Part shown: positions 1 through 9,520 of the stretch, in pieces | Layout: every line of letters begins with the position of its first letter | Position numbering within the stretch: the first letter of the stretch is position 1 | Source: Branchiostoma floridae | Lineage: Eukaryota > Chordata > Leptocardii > Amphioxiformes > Branchiostomatidae | Reading direction: 5' to 3' | NCBI RefSeq assembly: GCF_000003815.2 | Contig: NW_023365797.1 | Coordinates: 47,946-81,878 of the forward strand | Length of the DNA: 33,933 nt | The notes under the pieces: generated by a model | What the model saw: only the letters and a program-made list of their open reading frames with translations | What the model was told of the DNA's origin: nothing | The model's database searches: none | Program-made: the position numbers and the translations under genes

Positions 1-1145
1 ATATAAAGAAACTGGTCGGCACTGTCTCACGTGCAACTTCATGTGTGGAGATTTCTGAGCCGATAGGCCAAAGAAGCGACTCTTGAACATGTGCCTATCT
101 ACAATGGAATCTACAATACCCATTGTATTCCATTATGTAGTCCTCTACCAATTCTTTTCTATCTCTTGGTTCTTTATCTCAAAAGACATTCCAGTGTACA
201 TTACCATATAACATTATCTGATCTCTCGCACGGAATCTTATTATGAGTTCAAACTGATAAACCTCAGGGCTGTAAACCTCAAACCTTAGCAACTAAGTAA
301 ACTGGACATTCCCACAGAGCAACCCTGTAGCAAAGAATTTGTCAATTTTGTAATTAAATAAAGGTACATGTAGAAAATGAAGCCAACTTTATCAACACTT
401 GCAGAGAAGATGTGATTTTAATCATTTTGCTTCATCAAGACCATTCTCCAAAAACAACTTAAGGCAAATGACGTGTATGGAGTCCTGTTTTGTCATTCCC
501 TGTACGATGATGTCACAGAGTCATATTTATTATTGCCTGCATGCCCGTGGCATCCTCTACACTGCAGTGGTGCATGCCCCCTAACTACAGAAAAGGGAAC
601 TGCAGCAAACCCACAAGATTATGCTGCAGAAACCAGGCAAGGAAGGACATCCAGCATAACTCATCTGAACTGCAGCACTACATTTTCGTTCATGAAAACT
701 CTGCCAGCACTAAACGGTTTATAGCACTAAGAGAATGGAGTCAAACAAAACCCATCACTACATGTATCTATCTGAACTGGAGAAGACATGTAATTTCTAC
801 CAGCCTCATGCAGCTTGTAATTTGTAAGCAAAATAATGCTGGTAATTAGCCTGGGTACCATCCGGGTTCCCTCCTATATGCTCAATTCTGCTACCCGTCT
901 GGCGAACTGTACACTCATACCTTTTCTAGAGCGCTCATTCAAAAAGGTGTTTGAATACAGCGATCAGTTAGCCATTCCAGCCACAATTGTTCAAACAGGC
1001 GCTTGAACCTATTCCTTAATTCACTCATTTGTAGGGACCAATCAGCGCCCTCGTCCATAATTTGGACGATTTCAGATGTTAGAGACTTCAAGGCTCCCAG
1101 ACGGAACAGCAGAGAAGAGACTGTATATAGTGTATAACAAATGTC
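1..1145. other. Stretch with no recognised gene
   Basis: AT-rich sequence with only short open frames (at most about 100 codons, overlapping on one strand at 399-849). None has a recognisable domain, coding-like composition or paired splice sites. No repeat end, tRNA-like box or tandem array was seen. Probably intergenic or intronic. Confidence 0.5.
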
Positions 1146-1308
1146 GGAGCAAACTACTTTCCAGATGGTACCTATAGGCTAGCAGGTAACAGCCCAAGTA
1201 AAACAACTTATCACTGCAAATAGACACCGATCGAGCCAGCTTAAAATTTTTCTTCACAACTCTTTCAGACATTGTAGTCTGGGCACCATCCAGAAAGTAG
1301 TTTGCTCC
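1146..1308. repeat. Imperfect inverted repeat, about 24-bp arms
   Basis: The arms at 1146-1169 and 1285-1308 both begin or end with GGAGCAAACTACTTT in opposite orientation and differ only over the few bases before GATGGT. The roughly 115-bp centre gives no recognised product. A minus-strand open frame of 98 codons (1072-1368) runs through the whole structure, so the arms are read as part of it. I do not recognise that frame. No target-site duplication is evident, so this could be an old foldback element or two oppositely oriented repeat fragments. Confidence 0.4.
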
Positions 1309-1404
1309 TATGTTTGCTTCTGCTATCTGCCTGGAGACCTGCACATTCAAACGATTTGGTGCTAACAATGATTCAGCAGCTGCTTAATATAGGTTTCCCT
1401 GTAC

Positions 1405-2013
1405 TTAGGTTTTAATAGTAACTACATTTTCACTCCATAGAATGATGGAGTGTTCAATTAGTATACAACTTTTCTTGAAGACGTCAGGAAAGTGAACAGG
1501 TCTTACTGAACGTGTTTCTTTGTATTTTTCTTTGCTCATGAGAATGATGAGAACACTCAGAAATAGCACATGCATGGCCATTAGGCATTGAAAAGTTACT
1601 AGTAATGGGTACATGTTTCTTTCCATTGTAGTTTGGACATGCGGCAGAAAACGTGCATGTCTCTGCAAACCTGAGAGCTAAAGAACATTGTTACGTATAC
1701 AATATTCTGTAATAGTATACTGTAGCTTATGAACATAACAATACACCAGTTCCTCAAGCAACCAGACTATGATTTTAGAAACAGTCAACAGTTTCAGAAT
1801 AATTTTAACATTAAGCATGAGGTATGAAGCATGTCGTGATGCCTTGACTTTGATAGAATAAATGTATTCACGCTTGTCGTTAGTTCTATCATCTGGCATG
1901 TTACTGCGCATGTTGAACAATTCTGATTCAATGTCAGTCTTATAAAAACTTTATAAAAATTGATATTCCTACCAAACCATACCTTGTCTGTTGATACTGT
2001 GTTAGGCATAATG
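1405..2013. other. Stretch with no recognised gene
   Basis: AT-rich, with short overlapping minus-strand frames (80 to 87 codons) that have no recognisable motif. Nothing else was seen before the hAT-like end at 2014. Confidence 0.5.
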
Positions 2014-2365
2014 CAGGGCTCGAATTTAACACTTGCGCACTCTCGCCGCAACAGTAGTTTTCTCAGTGCGAGAGTTGTTCAGAAAGTCAGGTTACGCCAT
2101 GCACAACTTGATTTTGGGGGTAAACAAAATGATCCTAAGTTACAGGCCCTTTACTATAATATCAGAAAATGTACGCCCTGTTTTGGGGATGTACGCCTTT
2201 GGTACGCCCTAATTTCAACTGTTTTTACATATAATGGATAAGTAGTTGATTTGGAGAAAGTAACGACTTGGAAGTGGCGCAACCTGAAATGCTGATGGCA
2301 CAAGCTGCTTTTTGATTCAGGTTGCCGCCTGAGCAACCTGGCTGAAAAAAGTATTTCGAGCACTG
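2014..2365. mobile_element. Candidate hAT-like non-autonomous element or fragment
   Basis: The left end CAGGGCTCGAATTTAAC has the CAGGG start typical of many hAT transposons. The right end, TTCGAGCACTG at 2355-2365, is its approximate inverted copy. The interior contains the repeated word TACGCC (around 2173-2208) and encodes nothing recognisable. The 8 bases left of the element (GCATAATG) are not repeated on the right, where another CAGGGCTCG end begins one base later at 2367. Either the right flank was altered by a second insertion or the pairing of ends is accidental. Confidence 0.42.
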
Positions 2366-2439
2366 TCAGGGCTCGTGACTGCGACTAGATTTGGTCGCAA
2401 TGCGACCGTAATTTTAATAATGCGCCTATTCTTTAAATG

Positions 2440-2760
2440 ATGGTCGCACGGCGCGCCAATATAAAAATGAGCAACGCCCTTATTTTCCCCCGAAAACTTC
2501 GCTCAAAGTTCAAAATTCGCCGATTTCGGCCTTCACCGAGCCGCCATTTTGATTCTAACTCAAGTCTCGCGCAAGTCTCGCAGTAACTCACATCTCGCGA
2601 ATCGCGAGAGTCGCACCCCATTGGCCATTTCGGCGTGACGTAGCTCGCCCGGCCGCCATTATTGGTTGAATATCTGATATCCCCGCTGTGATCGCGGGAA
2701 AAATCACGCAGGAAAGCTTCAAAAGCGTGTAACTTTGACGAAAACTCATCGAATGCCTAA
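2440..2760. promoter_or_regulatory. CpG-rich promoter-like block
   Basis: CpG dinucleotides are far denser here than in the rest of the window. Several words match known core or proximal promoter elements: GCCGCCATTTTG near 2540 (the reverse of the YY1 consensus), a second GGCCGCCATTATTGG near 2651 joining a YY1-like site to a CCAAT box, CCATTGGCCA at 2618-2627, TGACGTAG near 2636 (CRE-like) and the palindrome TCTCGCGAATCGCGAGA at 2593-2609. It lies just inside a hAT-like terminus, so it may be a transposon promoter, a host CpG-island promoter beside an insertion, or simply GC-rich repeat. No first exon could be fixed on either strand. Confidence 0.42.
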
Positions 2761-3622
2761 AGTCCTTGGTGATAAGTACATGTATAGGATTCTTTTGGAG
2801 GTTTTTTTTGCTTGTTTGTCGGTGGAATGCGGGAAAAACAACAGCTAATGTGACGATGACAAACTGGGGAGGGGGGCGGTTCGGTCTCGGCACTGAAGTC
2901 GTAGAAAATGCTGAACGGAGGTCGCGATTTTTTCACGGTTCCTTCAGATATTACTTTTGTTGCAGTCTTTATTTTCAAAAGACTGATAAATAGATGTTGT
3001 TTGTTGGGAAAAGTTCGATTGATTTGCCCTTCGAACACATCTTTTCTGCTACATTTTTTCAACTGAAAATATGAATTGTTTGTACACAGATTTTTCTATA
3101 TAAGTTAACACTGAATGACTGATGTTACAGGCTACAAGTAAACCTCTAATTTTCCAGTGCATCCATTTTCAGCTATGTTCTTAACAAAGTAGAAGAGATA
3201 CAAAAGAAATACAAGATGTACCTGACAGTCCTGGCTACACTTTCTCCTCTGTTGGTTTGCAGATTTTCTTGTAGACTTCTTTAGTTTGTTGTTGTTGTAT
3301 ATGTAACAGTCAAGTTTCACCTTTAGCAGTAAGGTTAATTTACCCTTCCTGATTGTGTGTATTAACTTATGAAACATTATAAAAATCATATATTGTAAGG
3401 AATTAGTGTTGTATTACTTGAAAGTGATCTCATGTATTCTCTTGTTTCTTGTTTGGTTACTGGGTAACTATATATAATATATAACACCCCTAATTAATTC
3501 TTTAAGCCATACCCACCTCTAGTCAAAAACATTGATTAACGGTATTGGAGTAATATTTTGTATGGCTTGAGACGTTTGCTTGTGCTCCCAACCTTTCATA
3601 GTGGTGCTCCTAACTTTTTGCT

Positions 3623-3654
3623 GGCGCTCCTAAGTTTTAGGAGTTAGGAGCGCC
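3623..3654. repeat. Perfect 11-bp hairpin in subterminal repeat zone
   Basis: GGCGCTCCTAA at 3623-3633 pairs exactly with TTAGGAGCGCC at 3644-3654 across a 10-base loop. It sits 35 bases from the GGAGCCCTG terminus and belongs to the subterminal repeats of that hAT-like end. Confidence 0.6.
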
Positions 3655-3689
3655 ATGCTCCTAGGTCAAAAAGTTAGTCTGGAGCCCTG

Positions 3690-4057
3690 ACTGTAATGTC
3701 TCTCAAAGGGAACAGACTACTTTTCTGCAAGGCGAAAAATGTTTTTCACCTTTGCTATGCCAGGCTTAGCTTGTTGTTCACATTACTTGATCGCAAAGCG
3801 TCATAGTCCAAGATTAAAAAAAAACTCTGATTAAGACTACCGAAGCGTGTCACCAGATGATCAGCTACTACAAAGGAGCAAGTTAGAAATACACAGACAA
3901 GACACAACAAACGCAGCTGAAGGTATCGTACTCGCGCTCAGACTTTCAATCAAAGTACTAGTATAGAGTCTGTGTGATCCAAACTGCTTATTCAACAGGC
4001 TAATACCTTAACTCCTCGGGGAACCGTTAAAATTCTGTTCACCCTGAATTCACTCAC
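3690..4057. other. Stretch with no recognised gene
   Basis: No coding region or repeat end was recognised between the hAT-like terminus and the candidate exon. Confidence 0.5.
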
Positions 4058-4269
4058 CTCTCGAGTACGACAAACGCTTTCTGGCTATTGGGCTGGCACC
4101 GCTGGACCACCTTAGCCCGCCAGCAGCGGACACAAACGCGGGAACTGCCCAAGTGTCCGCACCCCATCATGATTGCTTTCTTCATCCTGTTCGAATTTGG
4201 TGGACTGTCTTGTAGCAGAGAGGTACCACACGCGGTTATGGCTCTACAGTGTTGACGGCTGGCTGGCAA
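4058..4269 (-). CDS. Candidate first or internal exon, function unknown
   Basis: On the minus strand an open frame of 71 codons ends at a textbook splice donor, CGAGAG|GTGAGTG (intron bases at 4057 and below). Possible starts are the ATG at about 4185, whose product begins MKKAIMMGCGHLGSS, or an in-frame codon near 4269. The segment is richer in GC and CpG than its surroundings. The predicted peptide is basic and cysteine-containing (VCVRCWRAKVVQRC), and I do not recognise it. No matching downstream acceptor exon was found. It could be a real 5' exon, a non-coding exon, or chance. Confidence 0.25.
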
Positions 4270-4662
4270 AATGGTTAATGGTTCTACTCCTTTCTAATGA
4301 GCCTTTTTGAATGAGTCCCTGAACCAAAAAACACGACAGGCACCATGTGACTTGCTACAACTCTGCCCCCTTCTGAATCTATTATGTTCATCACTTAGAC
4401 ATCAATGCACAGTTTGACACCATGATAGCGCATTTACTACGTGTGTCCCTGTAATCATCTGCATCATTCATTTTCTCGCTTACGCGAAAACAAGTGGGTG
4501 TTAACAATAACTGCTTCACTCCCCATGTCATGCATGACTTATCACTATCTCTGAGTGGGCTGTTTTCCTTAGCTTCGTACATGTTACGTGATGCAACACC
4601 TTGTTAACTAGTAATGGTCACTGAGTTCTTTGACCCGTTGTTGGAAATCAAATTCCAGTTGA

Positions 4663-4670
4663 CAAGGCAC
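4663..4670. repeat. Target-site duplication, left copy
   Basis: CAAGGCAC here is repeated exactly at 4939-4946, on the other side of hAT-type MITE copy A. The 8-bp length fits hAT transposition. Confidence 0.85.
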
Positions 4671-4938
4671 TAAGGGTGGGTACCGGTACAATGTACGAGT
4701 ACAAAACCATTTTGTCTTGTTGGACTTGTCCAGACAAAACGGACCTGAACAAAAGCAGTGGACCGTATGATGGACCTATTCGGAAATGAACAGAAAATAT
4801 TGGCAGCCATTCACGTGTTTGGGGGCTTACAGTTACAAGAAAAGAACAAGAGCAAAGTAGAGGAGAGTTGAGGAGGTCCGGACCTGATCCTCTGGACCTG
4901 AACCGGACCTGAATTTTCTGTTCCGGTACCAACCCCAA
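4671..4938 (+). mobile_element. hAT-type MITE, copy A (268 bp)
   Basis: The element starts TAAGGGTGGGTACCGGTAC and ends with the inverted GGTACCAACCCCAA, giving TIRs of about 18 bp with three or four mismatches. It is flanked by exact 8-bp duplications (CAAGGCAC). The left part has the A-rich AAAACC word and GTCCAGACAAAACGGACCTG; the right part has the GGACCTGAACCGGACCTG array shared with the other copies. At 268 bp against about 400 bp for copies B and D it carries an internal deletion. It has no coding capacity and would depend on a transposase supplied elsewhere. Confidence 0.87.
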
Positions 4939-4946
4939 CAAGGCAC

Positions 4947-5380
4947 TTCGGGTCATGCTAACACAAGATTTGGGGGTCTTTCTGCTGTAATGATGACTTA
5001 GTTCTACCCTAGTGTACGACAGTCACTGCTTTAAACACATCAGTCAGTGTCAGAATGATGTACAATTGCAATGTAAACACTAGACTTACTGAAATTGCAT
5101 TCTATGTCATAAATCCTTACCATGTACCAAAGCATTGTACAGACATCTTCAAAAAGTTTTGATTCAAATTATGTTGTTAAAGTCGTCATATTGCATAGAT
5201 TTGCATGGCATGGCATGTTCTTCTTCAAAGACTTGGTCTATTATCCTATGCCCAAACCATAAAAGCTCATAAAAACCATTCAAAGCAAAAAAAATATGAT
5301 ATCTCATGGCATTTTGGATAGGCTGCTAAACTGTACCTGGACAGGTAGCAATGCTGCAATTCTGTATGACCTCCTGATTT
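4947..5380. other. Stretch with no recognised gene
   Basis: AT-rich sequence. No open frame, repeat end or RNA-like structure was recognised. Confidence 0.5.
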
Positions 5381-5455
5381 TTCCCCACCAATTACAAGAT
5401 CGTTGCAGTTTAGTCCTTGGCTGTGAAGACACAGGGAGTTGCTGGCCCACCCAGC
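5381..5455 (-). repeat. Dispersed repeat, copy related to 18210-18300
   Basis: Read on the minus strand, this segment aligns with 18210-18300: both have GGGTGGGCC, then CAGCCA(A/G)GG(A/G)CT(A/G)AA, then AAT(T/A)GG(T/C)GGGG. Both copies happen to be open in the same frame and share the peptide pattern SQGLNC..L.IGG..KS, which first suggests a protein. Because the similarity is also at nucleotide level and the flanks differ, a dispersed repeat (SINE-like or LINE-derived) is the simpler reading. Confidence 0.5.
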
Positions 5456-5536
5456 AACATACATTGTAAGCAAAGGGGCTCATAGCAAGTCTTTGTCTAT
5501 AAAGTAAAACTACAAGGTTACAACAGGGTTACTTAC

Positions 5537-5780
5537 TTCACCAGTTTCACCACAGCACGTGTCTTGATATGCTTTAAAGACCGTGTTCTTCTCCAACAGC
5601 TAAGATGGAGACACTTCTGCCGAGGCTTCCCGTCCCTGCATGCTACAGGGTAGCTAGTTATGCTTGCCATCTCAGTCACCCTTGGTTTGATCAACTGTGT
5701 CCTGGACTTCAAGTCAACAGACAACACCACTTCGATTCTTGCTTGTGCCTCACTGGTGTTATGTCCAGACCATTTTATAG
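5537..5780 (-). CDS. Candidate internal exon, function unknown
   Basis: The minus strand is open for at least 79 codons and runs into a strong donor, GTGAA|GTAAGTAAC, with the intron starting at 5536. Possible acceptors are ...ACTGCAG| (exon start 5780) and ...AACACCAG| (exon start 5752); neither has a long pyrimidine tract. The peptide includes EAQARIEVVLSVDLKSRTQL near the start and a CLHLSC pair near the end. That C-x4-C spacing also occurs in the membrane-proximal region of integrin alpha chains, but the resemblance is too weak to name a family. Codon choice looks unremarkable and the opposite strand is also open, so chance remains possible. Confidence 0.3.
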
Positions 5781-6140
5781 CTGCAGTTTACCTAAGATCA
5801 ATATCTTAACATGGTATCATTCTAATCCGATTAAATCCTGTACAATTAGATATTTGAGTAACTCACTCAATGAGGGTGAGTTTGGAAAAGGTGTATGAAA
5901 GCGCCTGTTATTATATGTACAATCAAATTACAGAACACAGCAGGATTTCTTGATTCACTCATTCAGTCATTGTCCGTTACTTAGAACCATGCTAGAATTC
6001 ATGTATACAATTCTGTGACCTTATATAAATGATTTGATTTTTCTATCTGATTACTTCAGCAGAACTTCTTTAAGCCATAATTATGTCCTGACCTATCTGG
6101 GGATCATATAATGTTATCTCTCAGATAGGACTACCACGCA
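5781..6140. other. Stretch with no recognised gene
   Basis: No feature was recognised. The only open frame is the opposite-strand shadow of the candidate exon, extending to about 5898. Confidence 0.5.
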
Positions 6141-6303
6141 CATATGTCAATCATGCACTGTAACAAATGAAATTAACCCTCACGTCAAACAAAGCTTTGA
6201 AAACTACCCAGCATGATCATTCGCATATGTCAACCAAACACTGTAACAAATGAAATTAACCCTCACGTCAAACAAAGCTTTGAAAACTACCCAGCATCAT
6301 CAC
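6141..6303. repeat. Tandem duplication, 83-bp unit, two copies
   Basis: Units 6141-6223 and 6224-6303 both begin CATATGTCAA and share the block from CTGTAACAAATGAAATTAAC through GAAAACTACCCAGCAT with almost no differences. The first unit differs mainly by TCATGCACTG against CCAAACACTG and at its end. The high identity points to a recent local duplication. Confidence 0.85.
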
Positions 6304-6720
6304 GCTGACCTGTCATCCTGCTCCGGAAAGGTCTTCAATCCATATTTGGTGATGCTGTCCAAGCACATCTAACATGCAAGAGGACGTAAATAGCCTGTAC
6401 TTAAAATGTGATTAACTTCAAACTAGTTTGAACAAAAGATGATCGTGATATAAGAGAGATCGTGACCCCAATACAAAAATGTAGGAGGCCTTTAAAGATA
6501 TGTTTGTTGGACTGAGTCTTTGAATTATTTTAAGAGATAATGAGTTGAAGTAAGCAAAGCTATGAATCTAGGGGGAAAACAGCTTATTACAAAATGTGCT
6601 TCCAGCTACATGTAGTTTCAACAAGACTGATGTGCAAGATTTACATGTATCAAGAGCATGTCACAAAGTGTTTTCTGATGAAGACCAATCAGTAGAACAC
6701 AAAAGGGTGAACCAATAATC
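6304..6720. other. Stretch with no recognised gene
   Basis: AT-rich. No coding frame or repeat end was recognised before the duplicated segment that begins near 6721. Confidence 0.5.
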
Positions 6721-6945
6721 AGTTTTCGTTGGGCAAAAGGCTTCAATTAAATAAAGTATGGTAGCAAGCTATGTAACAGTTGTGACAATTTGTTACAAAG
6801 AGACAGACTTTTGGTACACTGAGATTCTTTGAATTGATTTGGCTTGGTTTGATACTGATGTCCATTAGTGACTGATATGTCACTATTTTTCCTGGAGTCT
6901 GGGTGATTTGTAGAGATCTACCAACTCTACACAGAAGAATTTGCC

Positions 6946-7153
6946 ACACACCGCACCATCGCATGTGGGTGGGTTCTTTAACATGTGTGGGGTGTGGCTC
7001 TCCCTATACACAGGACCTCCATTTAATGCCCTATCCAAATGGAAGGCCCTAGCTGAAGCTAGGTACTCATTTTCATCTGAATAAAGTGAGGAAAGAATAA
7101 GATCAGTGACACGGCAGGAATCAAACTCGAGACACATGCTTCGCCACGTGATT
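6946..7153. mobile_element. SINE-like repeat with tRNA-like remnant
   Basis: The left part has CACCATCGCATG and GGGTTCTTTAACATGTG, which recurs almost unchanged at 18400-18436. The right part, on the minus strand, has GAGTTTGATTCCTG (near 7117-7130), resembling a degraded RNA polymerase III B box (GGTTCGANNCC), and TGGCGAAGCATG, resembling an A box but too close to it for a normal tRNA. A short hairpin CTAGCTGAAGCTAG lies near 7050. The block is absent from the matching position of copy D2, consistent with insertion. Confidence 0.5.
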
Positions 7154-7600
7154 ATTTTCAAGACATTGAACTGGATGTCTACAGCAGCTGTTGCAGGGCA
7201 AATGACGTGTAAAATGCGATCAGCTTCAAGGAGATTTGATCAAATCCAGATTGTTATATAAAGAGCGCATGACCCGTCTCTGACGTTAATGATAACCTTG
7301 CTTCACAGTGATTCTTTCAATCGTATTAGGACATGTCACTGAAGTAAACATATTAGCTGTAATGGGGTAAATGACCTGTATGAAATTAAGTTAAATTAAA
7401 TTTCATACCCATTGGTACATTAACTGTTATGGACTGGCTTTTAATATTGTTGTTACTCAGGTATAATAAATTCATTTAAGAACTTCTAAGTGGGTTATAA
7501 GATGCTTTAAATCATATCATAATCAAGTGACCTACATGAAATATTCCAATGAAGCGAATCTCATTCCCGATGCTAGTCCAAGAGTATTGTAACCAGCATG

Positions 7601-7820
7601 TAACGCTAGTTCACCTTTATCTGTGGGGTAACTTATATCCGTCGTTTTCAAAATCAGGGTATTTGGGGTTAGTATGCTGATGAAATATGATTTCAAACTG
7701 CTATATTGTGAAAATATTACAATTTGAAACAACCGTCCTTCGACTTAATATCCCTAAATGTGCTATTTTGAAAAACAACGGATATAGGTTACCCCACAGA
7801 TAAAGGTGAACTAGCGTTAT
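7601..7820. mobile_element. TA-flanked MITE, family 2, complete copy 1
   Basis: The left end ACGCTAGTTCACCTTTATCT and its inverted copy at the right, (A)GATAAAGGTGAACTAGCGT, are flanked by TA on both sides. The inverted repeats extend imperfectly through GGGGTAAC.TATATCCG to the TTTTGAAAA-like core, about 45 bp each. The body is about 216 bp and non-coding; a minus-strand frame of 66 codons across it is an artefact. A second complete copy lies at 24023-24234 and a fragment at 32537-32567. TA target sites suggest mobilisation by a Tc1/mariner-type transposase. The matching place in copy D3 (near 9345) has a single TA and no insert. Confidence 0.85.
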
Positions 7821-8030
7821 ATGTTTAGTTCAACATTCGCAGTTTCTTGAAAGTATGAAAAAAGTATTTTACCTTTGGCTCAGTAGAGTTATTAGGCTTT
7901 GAACGGTCTGAGTGAAGAAAAGTTTTAGCTATATGATGCAAGCATATCTTATATCACTTATTATATCATTATAGTTACTCTAGTATCACAATTTGCAACA
8001 AGCATCCCATATAATTGCTACAGGTATCCA

Positions 8031-8576
8031 TTTTGTGGGGCAAAAGACACAAAAAAGTGCACATGTATGGTAGTAAACTATGCAACACTTGTGACAATTT
8101 GTTACAAAAAGACAGACTTTTGGTACAGTCATTGACATTGTTTGAATTAAGCATTTCTAAGACATTGAACTGGATGTCTACTGTCTAATACAGCAGTGGT
8201 GGGGCAAATGGCTTGAACAAAATGTGATCAGCTTCCAGCTGGTTTGAATAAAATCAGATTGTTATATAAAGAGCGCATGACCCGTCTCTAACATTAATGA
8301 TAACCTTGCTTCACAGTGATTCTTTCAATCGTATTAGGACATGTCACTGAAGTAAACATATTAGCTGTTATGGGGTAAATGACCTGTATGAAATTAAGTT
8401 AATTTCATACCCATTGGTACATTAACTGTTATGGACTGACAGAACGTCATGACCTGCATGGCTTTTAATTTTGTTGTTACTCAGGTATAATAAATTCATT
8501 TAAGACCTTCTAAGTGGGTCATAAGATGCTTTAAATCATATCATAATCAAGTGACCTACATGAAATGTGATCAGCT
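8031..8576 (+). repeat. Locally duplicated segment, copy D2
   Basis: D2 matches D1 from GGGGCAAAAGACAC onward, without D1's 320-bp extra block, and stops abruptly at TACATGAAA, where it joins the interior of D3. The D2 to D3 offset is 353 bp (GTGATCAGCTTCCAGC at 8224 and 8577), so these two are a tandem pair. D2 and D3 share the 18-bp word missing from D1, which suggests they are closer to each other. Confidence 0.8.
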
Positions 8577-9520
8577 TCCAGCTGGTTTGAATAAAATCAG
8601 ATTGTTATATAAAGAGCGCATGACCCGTCTTTGATATCAATGATAACCTTGCTTCACAGTGATTCTTTCAATCATATTAGGAGATGTCACTGAAGTAAAC
8701 ATATTTGCTCTATTGGAGTAAATGACTTAATTTCATACCCATTGGTACATTAACTGTTATGGACTGACAGAACGTCATGACCTGGCTTTTAATATTGTTG
8801 TTACTCAGGTATAATAAATTCATTTAAGACCTTCTAAGTGGGTTATAAGATGCTTTAAATCATATCAGAATCAAGTGACCTACATGAAATATTCCAATAC
8901 ACCTTTCTCACGCGGCGGCCATGATAGATCTAAAACGAGTTCAATGTGGCAAACAAAAGGCTGTCCATCATAATTAGCAGTTCGACCAATGGTAGCCTGC
9001 CAATTAGGAAATCGACCAATAAGTGAATGGCTGCAAATTTGTTAAAAATTTGCATTCTTATGTTGTTATTTTGCATATCTTAAGGGACTATGGGGTCAGT
9101 CTACACTACTCTAAATTGCTACATCTTTTGGTGCATAACACTTCTTGTAATATTTATTATTCTATCTTATATCATGAAAATTTGTGTGGTTTGGGGAAAA
9201 ACTAAATGGGACCTGATTTTAGAAATAAGTTTTGTTTGTTTGCCTCATTGACCTCTTCTTCGATCTATCATGGCCGCCGCGTGAGAAAGGTGTATGAAGC
9301 AAAACTCATTCCTGATGCCAGTCCAAGTGTGTTGTCACCTGCATGTACATGTATCATTTAACATTCAGTTTCAAGTATAAAAAAGTTTCAAGTATAAAAA
9401 AGTATTTCAAGCCTAGTGGAAGTAAACTTATAGCTGTGATACAAGCATATCATACATCAATTGTTAATCATAGTTTCTATAGAATCACATGCAACTGTAG
9501 TACCCCATACAACTGTATTC
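8577..9520 (+). repeat. Locally duplicated segment, copy D3
   Basis: D3 begins at GTGATCAGCTTCCAGC, follows D2 closely to ATTCCAA near 8897, is interrupted by a 397-bp inverted-repeat element, and resumes at TGAAGCAAAACTCATTCC, matching D1 beyond its 7550. The right part also matches D1's sequence beyond its MITE, but with many differences. A 17-bp tandem (GTTTCAAGTATAAAAAA at 9368 and 9385) is private to this copy. Confidence 0.78.
8898..9294. mobile_element. MITE with perfect 33-bp inverted repeats
   Basis: Bases 8898-8930 and 9262-9294 are perfect inverted copies over 33 bp, beginning TACACCTTTCTCACGCGGCG. If the outermost TA is the target duplication, the element starts CACCTTTCTCACG and is 393 bp. 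The GC-rich termini contrast with an AT-rich interior, in which a 60-codon frame at 9023-9205 is not recognisable. The perfect match suggests a recent arrival. D1 gives the near-empty site ATTCCAATGAAGC. Confidence 0.9.

Larger units (their letters stand above)
2367..3689. mobile_element. Composite region bounded by hAT-like ends
   Basis: The left end at 2367 reads CAGGGCTCGTGACTGCGAC and is followed by a self-complementary GGTCGCAATGCGACC. The right end at 3681-3689 reads GGAGCCCTG, the inverted CAGGG-type terminus. Near the right end lie three related subterminal words (GTGCTCCCAACCTTT, GTGCTCCTAACTTTT, GCGCTCCTAAGTTTT), which look like repeated transposase-binding sites, and a hairpin at 3623-3654. 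The left and right subterminal sequences do not match each other, so they probably come from two different families and the middle may be host DNA. No transposase frame survives. A 5-base ACTGT occurs next to both outer ends but is too short for a hAT target duplication. Confidence 0.4.
6721..8030 (+). repeat. Locally duplicated segment, copy D1
   Basis: D1 shares long collinear stretches with D2 and D3: the GTTACAAA(G/A)AGACAGACTT region near 6795, the GACATTGAACTGGATGTCTA word near 7164, the block TTATATAAAGAGCGCATGAC onward (7254-7545) and the right-hand part resembling 9295-9500. Compared with D2 it has an extra block of about 320 bp (roughly 6836-7158, including a SINE-like piece) and lacks an 18-bp word (GACAGAACGTCATGACCT) present in D2 and D3. 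It also carries its own MITE at 7601-7820. No genes. Confidence 0.75.

Noticed and set aside
2367-3689. Single intact hAT element with 5-bp target duplication ACTGT
   Set aside because: hAT duplications are normally 8 bp, the two subterminal regions do not match, and no transposase frame is present.
5605-5898. 97-codon plus-strand frame
   Set aside because: It overlaps the minus-strand candidate exon, has no domain, and the minus strand has the better splice evidence.
7532-7732. Shared TD.GELAL peptide between frames at 7532-7732 and 23939-24199 as a protein family
   Set aside because: Both frames read the conserved terminus of the same MITE family; the interiors are unrelated.
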